Assembly (NCBI GenBank): GCA_001466705.2
Contig: LATX02000208.1
Coordinates: 248,001-312,000, forward strand
From: Moniliophthora roreri
Lineage: Eukaryota > Basidiomycota > Agaricomycetes > Agaricales > Marasmiaceae
Direction of reading: 5' to 3'
DNA: 64,000 nucleotides
Of the stretch, positions 12,057 to 24,219 are shown one piece after another. Position 1 is the first letter of the stretch; each line of letters opens with the position of its first letter. The notes under the pieces are model-generated. The model saw nothing but the letters and a program-made list of their open reading frames with translations, ran no database searches and was not told where the DNA came from. The translations under genes and the position numbers were made by a program.

Positions 12057-13786
12057 ATGATACGCTGGCCTGGTCGCCAGAAACATATTATCGCTGCTTG
12101 TATCCTCGTAGGTCCTGCACCACTTGCCTTTTTGACATAACTATTGACGATTGATCTCCATAGGTCGGACTGCTCTATGGTACAAGTCTTTTGCTCGACG
12201 ATGCTCGGTGGCTCGGTGTCGCCTTGATCACTCCAAGAGACCTCCTCAAAGCTCAGGACCCTCTCACCGTTGGCAGTAACGACTCTCCGCAATATCTCCC
12301 TACCACAGAGAAGGAACAGGAACCGTCAGCACCAAGACCGAGTGGAGAAGGCACAGCCAATGCTACGTTGGTCATCCTTGCCCGCAACTCAGACCTGGAT
12401 GGCGTCCTTTCTAGTATGGGACATGTAGAACAGAGGTTCAATCGTCATTTTGGGTATCCGTGGGTGTTCTTGAATGAGGTCGAGTTTACAGAAGAGTTCA
12501 AAGAGTGCGTGTCATCGCTGTTTTTACCTCTCTCCGCGTATTTACGGCCATCTATCAATAGACGAGTGACAGCTGCGACATCAGCGCCAGTGTCATTCGG
12601 CCTTATCCCACGAGAGCATTGGTATCAACCGGACTGGGTAGACGAAGATAGAGCACGAATGGGTCGTGAGAAGATGCAGGCTCAGAAGATTATCTACGCC
12701 GGTGGGTCGGGATTCGGGACCAGGCCTGCTGCAATTGGGGAAATGTGTTAACATTGCTGCTATTCTTGACAGGGAGCGTTCCGTATCGAAACATGTGTCG
12801 GTTCAACTCTGGCGTACGTGCTTCAAAATATCCCACCCGACGACATACTTATCATCTCCTCAGTTTTTCTTTCAACATCCTCTCCTGCAGCCATATCGTT
12901 ATTACTGGCGGGTTGAGTGCGTCATGACGTCACATCTTCTAACCGTTTTCTGACATTCTTGTAGGCCTGAGATTGAATATACCTGTGATATTACCTACGA
13001 TCCTTTCGAATACATGAAGGATCACGACAAGATTTACGGTAAGCATCCTCGGATCACTGAGATGGCTAGTGTCAATATGGTTCATAGGCTTCACCATCTC
13101 TTTCACCGAATGGGAACCAACGATACCAACTTTATGGGAAACGGTGAAAGGTACGCAGAGGGCCCCGTCACCAAGCTCAACAATGTTCACATCTTTTTCA
13201 CGCAGAATTCATGGACCTATATCCACAATATGTCTCCGAAAACAACGCAATGCGTTACCTCAGCGATAACGGAGGTAGATCATACAATCTATGCCACTGT
13301 ATGTCTTCTCGATGTCCCATACATTTCCGCTGTTCTTACCTCTTACCTCACGCCTTTTTTTAGTCTGGAGTAACTTTGAGATTGCCGATATGGACTTTTG
13401 GAGAGGCGAGGTATATCGGAAATTCTTTGAATTCCTCGATTCAAAAGGAGGATTCTATTACGAGGTTAGTCTTCATTTAGCCCCTCGAGTGCCCTCGGCC
13501 CTGAATATCAATATCTTAGCGTTGGGGCGATGCACCTGTACATTCAATTGCAGTCGCGCTCTTTGCACCATTAGACAAACTTCACTTCTTCGATGATATA
13601 GGGTACAGACATCCACCCTTTGAACATTGTCCAAAGGGAGAAGCTCGTAATCGGAGGAATTGTTCATGTGACCCAAAAAAGTCTTTAGGTAGGTTGCAGT
13701 CTTTCTTTCCCTCATGCAGTACTCATTTCATTTTCTCAGATTACTTCCCTCAGTCGTGTATACCACGATACGAGCGCCTGTTTTAA
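12057..13786 (+). CDS. Alpha-1,2-mannosyltransferase, GT15 (KRE2/MNT1 family)
   Basis: Eleven exons (12057-12107, 12164-12504, 12562-12701, 12773-12813, 12864-12916, 12965-13038, 13088-13150, 13206-13298, 13364-13464, 13520-13688, 13740-13786) join in phase into about 390 residues. The N terminus is a short cytosolic stretch followed by a signal anchor around IIAACILVGLLYGTSLLL, typical of Golgi type II enzymes. The catalytic domain shows the family's landmarks in order: FGYPWVFLNEVEFTEEFKE, FGLIPREHWYQPDW, YRNMCRFNSG, YYWRVEPEIEYTCDI, FTEWEPTIPTLW, NLCHFWSNFEIADMDFWRGE, FFEFLDSKGGFYYERWGDAP, and the C-terminal Cys-rich CSCDPKKS. It transfers mannose from GDP-mannose to O-linked or N-linked mannan chains of wall and secreted proteins. 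Length is close to fungal homologues (about 390-440). A broken copy lies 5.6 kb upstream on the other strand. Confidence 0.93.
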
Positions 13787-16700
13787 TTATATAGATGCTT
13801 GGACCTCGGATTGTAATGTAAGGTATATCTCTATCATTATTATATAGTATGCGACTCTGTTCTGCAGGTTCCCTTGACGCTGCATAGAGTTGTGTTATGC
13901 CAAGCAATGTATTTGAAGGCATTACATCGGTGGCGTCTAGCGAGATTGAATTGTAGGTGACAGCTTTGGTTTTCTCCATGACTTCATTCCATTCCAATGA
14001 TGATTTTGAAAGCGAGGCGCCCTCGACATGAAACTTCCTCGGAGGTTCCGAGTTGAACATTTATTCTGGGCTCAGTGGTGTCGAGATGTCAGGCTACGAG
14101 CGCAAGGCGGCACCTATCCCGACGTTTTAAGATTCAAAATCCACGGATACGCTACATACCTGGTGGTCCACTCGGTACTATCCATCACGGTATACGAAGT
14201 ATAGCTCTACTACTCCGCAGAACAATTGCTTACTTTTGGTTTCAGCAGGAATCCCGAGAACGATATCCGACACGCCGTAATAAACTTGGGTCAATCTTAC
14301 GCAGGATAACTCACGGACACCATTCCGCTCAAGAAGTCAGTTTGGTGCAAAGATTACCGTCGGAGGAGGAAACAACGGGTATCGTGCCGCAAAGTCCGAG
14401 GTCAAGTCCCATCCAAGCGTTCTTCATTTTCTGGACTTCCAGATAGAGAATATACCCACACGAGCGTTCATACCCCCCGAACGAAAATTAATCTGCCTGG
14501 AAGCTAATTATTTTTTTTCCTATTTTTCAATTTAGGAAGAATACGCGTCCTCCAAAGGAAGAACAAGTAACTAGGCAAGGCGGTTCTATAGCTTGTATCG
14601 AAGAGTTTCAATACTCAATTTCGCCAGAGTGATTGCTGCATGAATCAGCGGCGGAGTTCTTGGTCATTTTCTATCAGAAAGGAGATTCGGCAATTCCATC
14701 AGTTCATCGACGACGGAACATATGGACATGCCCTTAGACCAGGCTTCTGCAACCCGGTGTTCTTCGCCCCCCATGAATATTCACCACGCGGGGTGTTCTC
14801 CGCAACAACATCTCTGAGCGAAGTATGGTCTTTTGATTCCATGAAAGACCTTTGAATGGGTTCTTCATTGAAAATAATGGAGCCGAACAGAATTGTCATC
14901 CTTTGTTCAGACCCTGCGTAATTACCAGTGATCACGCATACTGACCAACACGGCGTCGCTTACTGCTTTCTGACCCGGCGGAACACTGAGTATAAGCCTC
15001 GACGGCCGCGCTCTCCCCGAGACTCATATTTCCGAAACTTACGACCCGGATGATTTGGCAGTCTCTCGGCCGGTTCTGCCAATGAGGTCTTGAAGGTAAC
15101 GTGGAACTCCTCGACTTGCAGCAGACGTGGGCCACGACTCATCACGTTGTGACTAGAGTGGATGTGTGAGAATGTGAATGGACTGGTAGGTTTCATGACA
15201 CATTTGAAAACCTACGACTAGAGTTCTCTAATATGAATAATCCCAATCGACTGCCCCAATCTTCCATAGGTAGAATGTAAATGTAGTCCCTGAATTCGGT
15301 GAGCATGTAAACAGTCGCAGTAGGACTTGATCAGGGCATGTGCGAACGACCGTCAACAGTATTCCTGCTATAGAGAACTTTGTTTTGGTTATGGCTTGAT
15401 GGGGTCCCCGGTGGCGTCTTACGCGACAGAAGCTTCGCTCGCCGCACTACGTGGGTTGAGACTCCCTAATCAAGTATTCTACATGAATGACACTTCTGCT
15501 AGAGTCGACTAGGCGACGTTCAGCAATGCAATTATGCTTCGAAAAGCTAGGGAGTAAGCTTTCAATCTGTGTTGCACAGACGACGGCCCAAGTACGAAAA
15601 TGTTAAAAGGTACCGTAGAGCTTTCTGATGGAAAGTATCTTCGGTACCACCAAAATGGCGAGCATGCCCTCATTTCATCCCGACGCTGTGGCGAGCTAGC
15701 TAGCCATGCCCTAATCTTGATCATCATGACGCGAGCGTAGGCAAGGAATCCCAATATTTACCGTATGACTAAGGAAGACATGGTGTTGCACCGAACTTAT
15801 CCGTGGCGTAGGGATGTTGGAGTCTACATTGAGAGCCACCCCAACAGTGTGAGAGTCATGGTCACCAGTGCTCCGCTTCCGATCTCGGCGGCGTATCTTG
15901 TTCTTCTTCGTAGCGGGCAAGGGAAATATTCGTGAAGACGAGTCTGAGAGGTTGTATGTTCCGACAGCGATAACGTTGAAACGGAAATGAAAATCATTCA
16001 AAGTGTTGACGTTATCTTGCTTTTTCTGAAGCGATTGCCCAATTTCTCCCAGATCTTCAAGGAAGAGAAAAAAATATACATGCTGATCTTGTCGAGGTCT
16101 GTCTAGCCTCCGCCACTTGCCAGTCGGGACGTCCGACGTCCGGATGGGCTCCGTATCCCCACTTGGGATGGTCACCAGGTGGTTCTCGGAATTAAATGGA
16201 ACATTCGCCGAATCCTCATCCCCGATAAGTCATCGGGGGGTCGGCGCTCGTCGGGAAGGGTCGCTATGAAGTCACGAGCTGGGGGACCATATGGATGAGA
16301 CTTGGGCGGAGCTCTCACTTGAGTCAAATATACGTGCCTCCGCAGTGAACGGCGCAGCTGTGGATATATATCAAAAATGGCTAGAGCTGGGGTAAACTCA
16401 AAAACAACGGTACCCATTTTCTGCTAAATGGAATGGGGAACCTCGGAGACCTCGATGAGATCCTTTATCCGTCTGGTTCGAGCTCGCTTGCGCCTGACGA
16501 CGCCGCCATAGGCAGGACCCCAGGAGCAACCCTGAATGGCGGGTCACTGTCAGGGAAAATCAAGCGCCCTACGTCGGGTAACAAGCCAGAAAGAGGAGGA
16601 GACGAATACGAAATTCGATTAACCTTTTTTTACTGTTGAGAGATTTAAAGGATTATCAATTTTGAAGATCAGCGGAGCAAGAAATGCAGGACGCAGGATG

Positions 16701-17593
16701 TATATAGGTTCTTGTAGCTCTCGCAGTGCAATTTACCAGGTCGGAGGGACGCGGAAATGACATGGGAAGAAGAGAGGACCCAGAGATGTCATAATAGGGA
16801 CGTTATTGACCCGAGTTCGTTATTCCCTTCAACCTGTCGCTTGCAATTGAGGTTGGCGCGCCGTTACCTTCCACACAGTTGCCACCCGACGCCTTTATCT
16901 TTTTCCCAAGCGAGTGACAAAATCGACTATTTTTTTTTTTCCGAAGTTCCAATCCTTGTGTTTGGTGGACCCACAACTGATGGACATGAAGGCTGAGTTC
17001 AAACCTTTGAGATTATTGGACCACACTCCTCTATCCTGGAACGGAAAATGATTCCAGATGGCAATGTTCCACAAGCTAGGAATCTAGACTTTGCTGTCCA
17101 GGTCAATCAAGGGACTTTACGGACTTACCCAATGTAGTCCTTATTTGAAGTTTAAAGCGGCCGTCACAGGTTCGGGTTCTATCCTTCGTATGGTATGGTA
17201 TGGGTCGACCCCCCCCCCTCCCCGACTTGCCAGGAAATCATTGAATGATACGATCGATAAATAGGAGCGCATCGCCAGCGTCAAGCCAAAATTGATCAAG
17301 CCACCAAGCAAAGCAGTATTCCTGTAGCCGGTTGTTCAACAACATCAATGTGCAAGTTGATCGAGGTCGAAGCGGTACTAATGATGATGATCGGCGAGCT
17401 TGAGCATCACAAGGCAAAAATGATGCACTGACGAGGAATTGATTATAAAGGTCGGGGTGTGCTTGCCCCGAAGCAGGAATATTGTCGACGCTGCATAGGT
17501 ATCGCGCTGAGTTCCTGGGCGCGTAGACCACATTATATTGAGGGGGGAAAGCAGTGTTTGATGGATGGTTGGAGAGTGGGGGNGGGGGGGGGG
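13787..17593. other. Gene-poor interval with one N
   Basis: No gene can be supported. Open frames exist (14,075-14,446 plus; 15,711-16,417 minus) but none shows a domain or consistent splice structure. A plus-strand stretch near 14,110-14,200 reads GGTYPDVLRFKIHGYATYL without a stop and could be a gene relic; I do not recognise it. Homopolymer C and G runs occur at 17,211 and 17,578-17,593, the latter interrupted by the N at 17,583. Confidence 0.4.
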
Positions 17594-17942
17594 CACATCA
17601 GGATTTCCCCATGGCACTTTCCACTTACTTTCACCCACTTCCACTCTCAATTCCAGCCATTCTACCATGTTCAATACAATTATTTGGTCATGGAATAAAG
17701 CTATATCACACCAATTTTTGTTAGCTATTGTGTGGACTCCTATGATTCGCAATTTTTAATGAAAAAGTCTGGTAAAGTGGAAAGTGGGGAGGAGGGTTCC
17801 AGACCCCTGAAAGTGAGTCACTACAAATTGTCCTAATAGTGTTCTAATGCACAGAAAACCCTTATTCAATCTAGTGAAAAGTTGGAAAGTGGGGAGTAGT
17901 TTGGTGATTTCCTGATGCCGCCCCTGCCCGCCCCTGCCCGCC
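17594..17942 (+). mobile_element. Non-autonomous pogo-like element (MITE)
   Basis: About 350 bp built from the two ends of the pogo-like element at 36,174-39,815. Its left part (from ATCAGGATTTCCCC through about 17,880) matches the reverse complement of 39,520-39,810, sharing the strings CACTTTCCACTTACTTTCAC and GTGTGGACTCCTATGATT. Its right end (CTGATGCC preceded by GATTTC) matches the reverse complement of 36,190-36,230. The core of the terminal repeat is CATCAGGA followed by a CACTTTCC-rich stretch. No coding capacity. The right flank begins with TA (17,943-17,944), fitting a TA target; the left edge is obscured by the G-run and the N at 17,583. Confidence 0.75.
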
Positions 17943-17968
17943 TATTCTTTCGTTTAGATATCAATCGT

Positions 17969-19048
17969 TCAATCCGTTGGCGGTATAACTTGCTTCAACC
18001 ACGCTTTCAAATCCATGAGCTCGAAGGGGTCCGTGCTGTGCGGTAAACCTGATCAAAAGGATTAGAGAAGAAGCCGAGATATACGAAAGATAACTCTGAG
18101 TACCTTCGTAGACATTAAACGACAGGCCCTCAGGCTTCTTGCCTCCCTTAACCACCGTGAATCCGAGAGATTGTAGTAACTCCACTGATTCTTCCGCAAA
18201 CTTGAATGAAACTATCGGGTCTGCAGTTCCATGTCCCCAGAAAATCGGGATACTTGTTGCATGAGGAGACATCAACTACGCCAGAATCAGCCTGCATAAA
18301 CTTTTGACACCACGAGAACGAACACACTTCTTTGAATTTCCCCATCAAAGGCAACCTGCCGCTCAACGGAGCAAGCCCCGCCAATTTCTTATCAATGGTC
18401 AGCCCTGTTAATAGTGTGGTCACCGCTCCTTGGCTGAATCCCCCCAGGACAATCCGTTCGAGAGGTGTACCAGTAGCAACCTCTCTTTCAATTAAGGCAG
18501 TGATTGCGCGTTTGGCCTTCATCATGCCTTCTTCATCTTCATCCTTATCTCTTCCAAAAGTTGCAATATCATACCTGGAGACTTTCTGGTCAGCAACATT
18601 ATCGGATTGGGCAGCACCGACACCCACCAAGCTGGCATGGCTTCCCCTTGATTTATTGTGACGGGGATATTAGGTCTGCGGTAGGCATCAATATCAGGTC
18701 ACTTCCAGTCTAAAGAGGCACTCACGCATGAGGTAGTACCCATTTGACATGCCCAAGGCCCGCATCCTTTTGGAACATATCCGCAACAGGCTTCCATCCA
18801 TATCCAGTGTCACCCAAGCCCTATGCACCTTAACGGTAAGCACTGGCTGCATTGATGGACGCGGATCCTACATGAATGAAGATGACCGTTGCCGTGTGTT
18901 TCGTCAAAGCCGGGACTTCCAGGAACTCTGGTGTATTCGCCGACATCTGGAATGAGGTATTTGGTTTGAGGAGATCAAGATAATCAGCTGCGATGAAGAC
19001 AAGGACGACGAGCACTGCTGCTTGGAAAAGCTGATGGGATGTCGTCAT
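17969..19048 (-). CDS. Acyl-protein thioesterase / lysophospholipase (APT1 family)
   Basis: Six exons (19048-18872, 18820-18726, 18675-18628, 18574-18328, 18275-18104, 18048-17969) join in phase into 272 residues. The enzyme is an alpha/beta hydrolase that removes palmitate from S-acylated proteins. Visible landmarks: FIHGLGDTGYGWKPVADMFQ (oxyanion region), PNIPVTINQGEAMPAWYDI, the nucleophile GGFSQGA, FWGHGTADPIV with the catalytic Asp, and GLPHSTDP with the His. From the first ATG the protein begins with a hydrophobic segment (AAVLVVLVFIAADYL), unusual for a cytosolic APT. An in-frame ATG at 18946 (MSANTPEFLEV) would give the usual soluble protein of 238 residues, and I favour it as the main start. 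The stop is only 26 bp from one MITE and the first ATG 80 bp from another. Confidence 0.9.
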
Positions 19049-19128
19049 ATTGAGTAACAGGTTGACGGAAAAACTCGCGATCGGCGGCTGTCATGGTAAG
19101 AGGCAGAGTGTAGTTTTCGGCGAGGCTA

Positions 19129-19368
19129 CGGTCGATTAGTATTACTCGGAAAACTCCGAACGCCAATGATGTCACTATTTCTACGCACCTGTAAGTACCA
19201 TCCCTCGCCTTTTTATATATACATCCATCCCCAGACCCTACTGCCTAACCCCTAACCACGAACCTCTAAAGCCTAACCCACCCCCGCTACGCGCCATAGC
19301 CCGCTTCGCGGGCTGAAAATGGGCAGATCACGCGATCTCGGAAAAGTCCGAGTAATACTAATCGACTG
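19129..19368. mobile_element. 240-bp MITE with TA target duplication
   Basis: The ends are inverted repeats. The left end carries GTCGATTAGTATTACTCGGA at about 19,131-19,150 and the right end its exact reverse complement at 19,347-19,366. The similarity continues inward as GGAAAACTCCGA against CGGAAAAGTCCG. TA lies on both outer flanks (19,127-19,128 and 19,369-19,370), the target duplication of Tc1/mariner/pogo-type elements. The interior is non-coding and holds a C-rich stretch and a small hairpin (CCCGC TTC GCGGG). No second copy is seen in the window. Confidence 0.75.
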
Positions 19369-19642
19369 TACCCAGGTTTTCGGCCGATACACCTCGCGCA
19401 TCCGTCAAAGCTCAAGCTGTTACCTGGGGAAGTGTAAGCAGGTGCCTCAGTCTGTAAGTTTCCCGGGCGTGAAAATGGTCTATTCGAACGACAACATGTA
19501 TATGTAAGATGTAGAGCAACATATACAATAATGAGCGGTGATGAGGAGTAAGGCAGGCAGGAAAAGCAACCGAAAACAACAAGTAGAACAAAGAATCCAT
19601 GGAATCGAAATAAACGAACGCGCTATCTTACAAGGAAGGTGA

Positions 19643-21032
19643 TCACCCGGTATCCCCATCTTTAGCGCCAGGCCCTGAAGATCCAGGTAAAGGTTCCAGA
19701 GACTTCGTGGTCCCTATCTTGAGCTTGAACTTCTTCTGGGGCGGCTCATCAGTGGTTTTACTTTGAGCATTATCCGCGCTGGCATTCTCCTTCTGCTTGC
19801 CCAGATCAGGCTTTTTGGACTTTGACAAGCGCTCCAGTAGCTCTTCATCCTCATCCTCATCACTCCTTCTCCGCTTCTCACCCAGTCGCATAGGCCCCAA
19901 ACTATTCATCGAAGCCATCAAACCAGGGGCTGGTGACTGCGGCCTACCCCTGTTGATCAATGCTTCTAGCATGTTATCTTCTTCGTCGTCCTCAGCTCGG
20001 CTGGACGGTAGACCGCTCGCATTCGGAGATAGTTGCCTATGCGTCAACTTCGGACTAGGTGGCAATGACGAACTTGAAGCGGCATCCTCCTCCCCAGCTG
20101 AGGTTACGTTAGATGGTGAATCGTCCTCATCATCGTAGTCCACGAGTGAACTTAGCTGTGGCGATCGGGGAGGTGTAGGGTTTTGTGGCCTGACATTTTT
20201 GTTGCTGAGGGGACCAGCGACACCCATACGTCGTTTTCGCTTGAGACCGAATGACATCCCAAGCGTCGGACTTGATGCTCCCGAACCCCGCGACCACTGC
20301 TGACTTATCGACGGAATGAAATTGTCGTCTTCATCGTCGTCGTCGGCGTTGAAGTAATCCTCGTCCTCGTCCTCGATGATTCTGTTTTGCGTGGGCCATG
20401 GCCGAGCATCCAATCTATGTGAAGACTTTTTAAGTTTCCCACACGTGGTGCACAAAAACGTCATGTACTTCTCCTGCTTGAGCTCTTCAGGCGGCGGCGG
20501 CGGTTCGTTATTCATCTCCCATCTACGTATGAATAGTTGGAAACGTTGCCCACCAAGCGGAGACTCAGCTAGAGTTTTGATCTCCTCCTCGTGCTTCGTC
20601 ATACAATGTTTAATCATATCCTTCATGTTTTCCTGTGCAAGAGATGAGTATGCGGAAAACGTGAAGTTGCAAGTGCTTACACGGCGGATATGCTCAAAGT
20701 ATTCCTGACAAGAGCAGCTGAGAAGATTATCCCTTCTCGACTCCCGAATTGTCAAGTCCAATATGGGCTTCAAAATATCATACTTCATGACCTGAGTATG
20801 CATATTTGGGTTATTCTGCTTGAGTAAGAGCCGAAAAAAGCGAAACGCAGCTAAATAACTCTAATAAGCACATTCCCTTAGTTAAGAAAGGTGATGCTTA
20901 CCATGCCGTAGATGTTTGTCTCTAGATTTGAACAGCGTCGCTATTTTCGTAACAACAGCGGTGGACAGGATGTAGAAATGACTTCGGAACTGGTGTTGAT
21001 TGGTGAAGTTGTACAACAACTCGCAGAGAAGG
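19643..21032 (-). CDS. PSY2: Protein phosphatase 4 regulatory subunit 3 (Psy2/SMEK), C-terminal half
   Basis: Exons at 21032-20902, 20850-20681, 20632-20469 and 20414-19643 join in phase. The first reads LLCELLYNFTNQHQFRSHFY and the junction gives KSRDKHLRHAAFRFFRLLLKQ, the conserved armadillo-like core of PP4R3/SMEK. Next come YDILKPILDLTIRESRRDNL, SCSCQEYFEHIRRENMKD and FIRRWEMNNEPPPP, followed by an acidic, low-complexity tail with Lys/Arg clusters (LKRKRRM, EKRRRSDEDEDEE) typical of this nuclear protein. PP4R3 targets the PP4 catalytic subunit to substrates such as gamma-H2A in the DNA damage response. The N-terminal EVH1/PH-like domain and about half of the protein are missing: at 21,033 there is an N in a G-run, and sequence beyond it is unrelated. 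The truncation is therefore probably an assembly break, though a real breakpoint cannot be excluded. Confidence 0.88.
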
Positions 21033-24000
21033 NGGGGGGGGCAATTACTCCATGTCCTCGGAGTAAGCGTTGGGTGATATTCATCTTCCGAGGACGTTGA
21101 ACTGCGTTTCCGGAGTACCGACGGCACATCGCTTGGCAGGCTAACCTAAAGGTCAGCGTTCGGGTAGATGGTGAAGACCGTAGACACGTAGATCTTCGAG
21201 AAGAGAACACAAATGAGGGTAAAATTCTAAAAGTGAACTCGACATCACAAGTGGAAATGAAGAGGCTCACTTGTTTAATTTTGGAAACAGGTGGGTTTCC
21301 CATGGATAAGCTCACCAGGACAGATATTTATGTTCATATTTGCAACCAACTTGGAGCATACTTGAGGGAAAAAGGCGTTAGCCAAAACTGCCATCAAGTG
21401 GCGTTGAACAAAATCACCATTCTTTTCGGAGAGCACGACGTATGGGGTTGTACTTTTGTTTTGCTGTTTTCGGCGGTAGTCAGTTGAGATGGAGACTAGT
21501 GACCTATTCCCGAGGTTCCAGCTCGACCGCTTTCATTGCCAAGTCCAAGAGTCCGACACTACGCTTGAAATTTTCAATAATCCTTTGCTTGACTTTTAAA
21601 GGACAACCGGGAAAAAAGTGAAAAAATCATGAACACGTTGGGGAATCCGAATCTTTGGGAATCCATCAAACCTCCTGGGCGGAATTACTCTTTTCGTTCA
21701 GGTCATAGTCTAAAACGGCCGCGATGTTCTTGTTCCATATGGTGCATGAGAAGCCAGGCGCTGCTTCATGTCGGCTGTCAGTGATATTATCAAGGGTTTT
21801 GTGAAAGAGAGACTGCATTCATTGAGGCGCTGGGTTTGGTGTTCCGATACAGGATGGCGATGATTATCTTGCATGAAGCTATAGTGTGAAAGCAACAGCG
21901 TGCGAGGGGTCAATAGCATCACATCAGGGGGGGAGAGCACTGCAGCAGTAGTCGGCGTTCCGGGGTCCTCATGTGCAAACGAAAAACAGAGTTCAAGCTG
22001 CGGCGTGTGATGTCGAGGGATATCCATTCGAGCTGCGTGTATGTGCTCAAGTTACAGTAAGATGAGTATCACCCTTGGATACCTAAAATGACTATTTGCG
22101 ATGCGTATACGGCGAAAGGCGGCGAGGAAACAAGAGGTTTGTAGACTTGGCAGGGGATCAGAAGGCATTAAGAACCATACCATATATTCACATCAGGAAA
22201 AAGCGATGACTATATCCGGTTCGGTGCGTATCTTCCCCGCCGATATCAGACCATCGAGGAATCAGAAAGAGAAAAGGACGGATGATGCATCGAATGGCGC
22301 AAACGTGAGAATGGAGCCATGTCACGCTCAGCGACGTACAAAAGTGTGTGAAGATGACGAAAGAGCGTGATGGGTGAGCGGGAATCTTCAACCCCAGTGT
22401 AATTTCCTGAAAAAGGACATCGATTTGGAGAGGGCTGGGAACGGTATTACCCTTCGCTAAAGACCAGACACCGTGACGAAATCGAGAAGGCCGCACTGTT
22501 AGGATATAGAGCGCTATGATCAGATTGCTTAATACAAAGAAGGATCATGACGAAGCATTCGGTGGTCAGCTTGGCTGAGGATTACCACACGCCGACGGCC
22601 GCTGGGGCGGTGAGAGTGTCGATTTCTTGGAGGAGCAATCATCACAAGATACGTTTGGGAGCAAGTCAGTTGACAGACCCACGGAAGATGATGAACAAAG
22701 ATGCCAACTTCCGAAAATCAGAAAGGCGCTGGCCAGGTCCTTGGATGACTAAACAGATCAGTGGCGGCCAGCGGTTGTATTTTACCGGATGTAGAAAGAA
22801 AATCTTGAAAGAGAGGATGCTGTTTCCAGAGCTTGTCATAACGAGAAAGCAGAACAACTGAATCGGAGCAAGGGACACGAGGAAGCTCACGTGACGCAGC
22901 AAAGAAAGACAAACAACGCGGTTTTCTGCTCATCGTCGACATCGACCTTCTCCTTCTTCTGCACCACGACCATCATGAATTCTGGGCATTCTCATTATCC
23001 ACTCCCTGTCGGAGCTTGTCAAGCGGTGAGGAAAATATCGTCTGCTGGCCAGAAAAGGTCTGATTGTCCTTGACATGTGCAGGTCTAGACAGGAGAAAAA
23101 TGTCGATGCAGCTCCTATAGAATGATCAGAATCCTATAGAGTATGTGGTTGACACTTTTGTGTCTCATTTGATCCCAACACCAAGGTTTTTCTTTGCAGA
23201 AATTCAGGAACAAGGCTATTCAGTCTCTAGCACATCTTGAACCTTGCACTGCAAGATACGACGCGGAACATCAAATTGGCGAAGCGACATCTTATTCTCA
23301 TGCAGCTGGTATGAATCCACACGTCTCGCATCGGATATCAGTATGACATCCTGGTATGCTCAGTCGACATCATTCGTGGCTGATCTTCATCTTTTCCAGT
23401 GCTGCTAGGATAATCATCGATTACTTTGTTGCCTTGAAGCCTGCTGCGTGAGTTTGTAGTACTACACAGTGATTGCTCCTCTGAAAACGTTGTTTCAGTT
23501 CGATAAACTCCGTTGCCCATTTCCCCGCTTTCAGTGCCGTCGACCATGCTCGTGCTGCCCCCCGCCCATGGGGGTGCTGAGCAAAACGCCATCGAGTAAC
23601 TGACTGATTAAAGAGTCATAGTTGATCGATTTACCCCTCTTCATTCCGAGCCCAACTTTTTTGTGTGTATTCCGTCTGTCCGAGCCATGATGATGATGAT
23701 TTTCGTTATGAAGGATTTTCAGTCCATATGCGGAACAGTGGACCGCCTCGGGCCTCGGGGTGGCGTTTCTGTCGAAATGCTGATCCGTCAAGATGCGGCG
23801 AATCAACCATTTATAGTGAAATTTGCAGAAATTGCAAAGTACCGGGTGTAAGGGCAAGCCAATGCAAATATGGAGATTCTCGGTTTCTCGGTAGCACAGG
23901 GCGCGCGGTACGGACCTGTGGGAAGTGCGAATCATTGATTGGCCAACGTCAGAAAAAATTCGGATGGGATGACAATCAAGCCGACCTCATCGAAGTCAGC

Positions 24001-24219
24001 TGAACCAATTCGAGAAGGTCGGGAGCTTAGCCCCTTATGGGCGGTGTCCGGGGTCTCGTCGGCCTCGTGTCGGCGGTACCGCCTCTCATAATCTGCTTTT
24101 TTCATTTTATACACACGCACGCTTGCGATGCCAATAAAAGCGTCACTTCGTCTCGGAGATCTCACTTTCCTCCTTTTTCCCCAAAACGGGTTCCGATCCT
24201 GGTCCTCGTTACATCTATC
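21033..24219. other. Interval with no supported gene (starts at an N)
   Basis: The N at 21,033 marks a discontinuity in the PSY2 gene. From there to 24,219 there are only short open frames without family features. The last 200 bp before 24,220 are pyrimidine-rich and should be the promoter and 5' leader of the zinc-finger gene. Confidence 0.4.

Noticed and set aside
13728..14060. Minus-strand open frame of 110 codons
   Set aside because: It overlaps the last exon and 3' UTR of the GT15 gene in antisense and has no family features.
14075..14446. Plus-strand frame and a neighbouring stop-free stretch GGTYPDVLRFKIHGYATYL
   Set aside because: I do not recognise it, and frames around it contain stops without convincing introns.
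19230..19290. Telomere-like CCTAACCCCTAACC string
   Set aside because: Only two or three degenerate units, inside a MITE, and not at a contig end.
19797..20138. Plus-strand Ser-rich open frame
   Set aside because: It is the antisense of the acidic GAY-codon tract of PSY2, which yields serine runs by chance.
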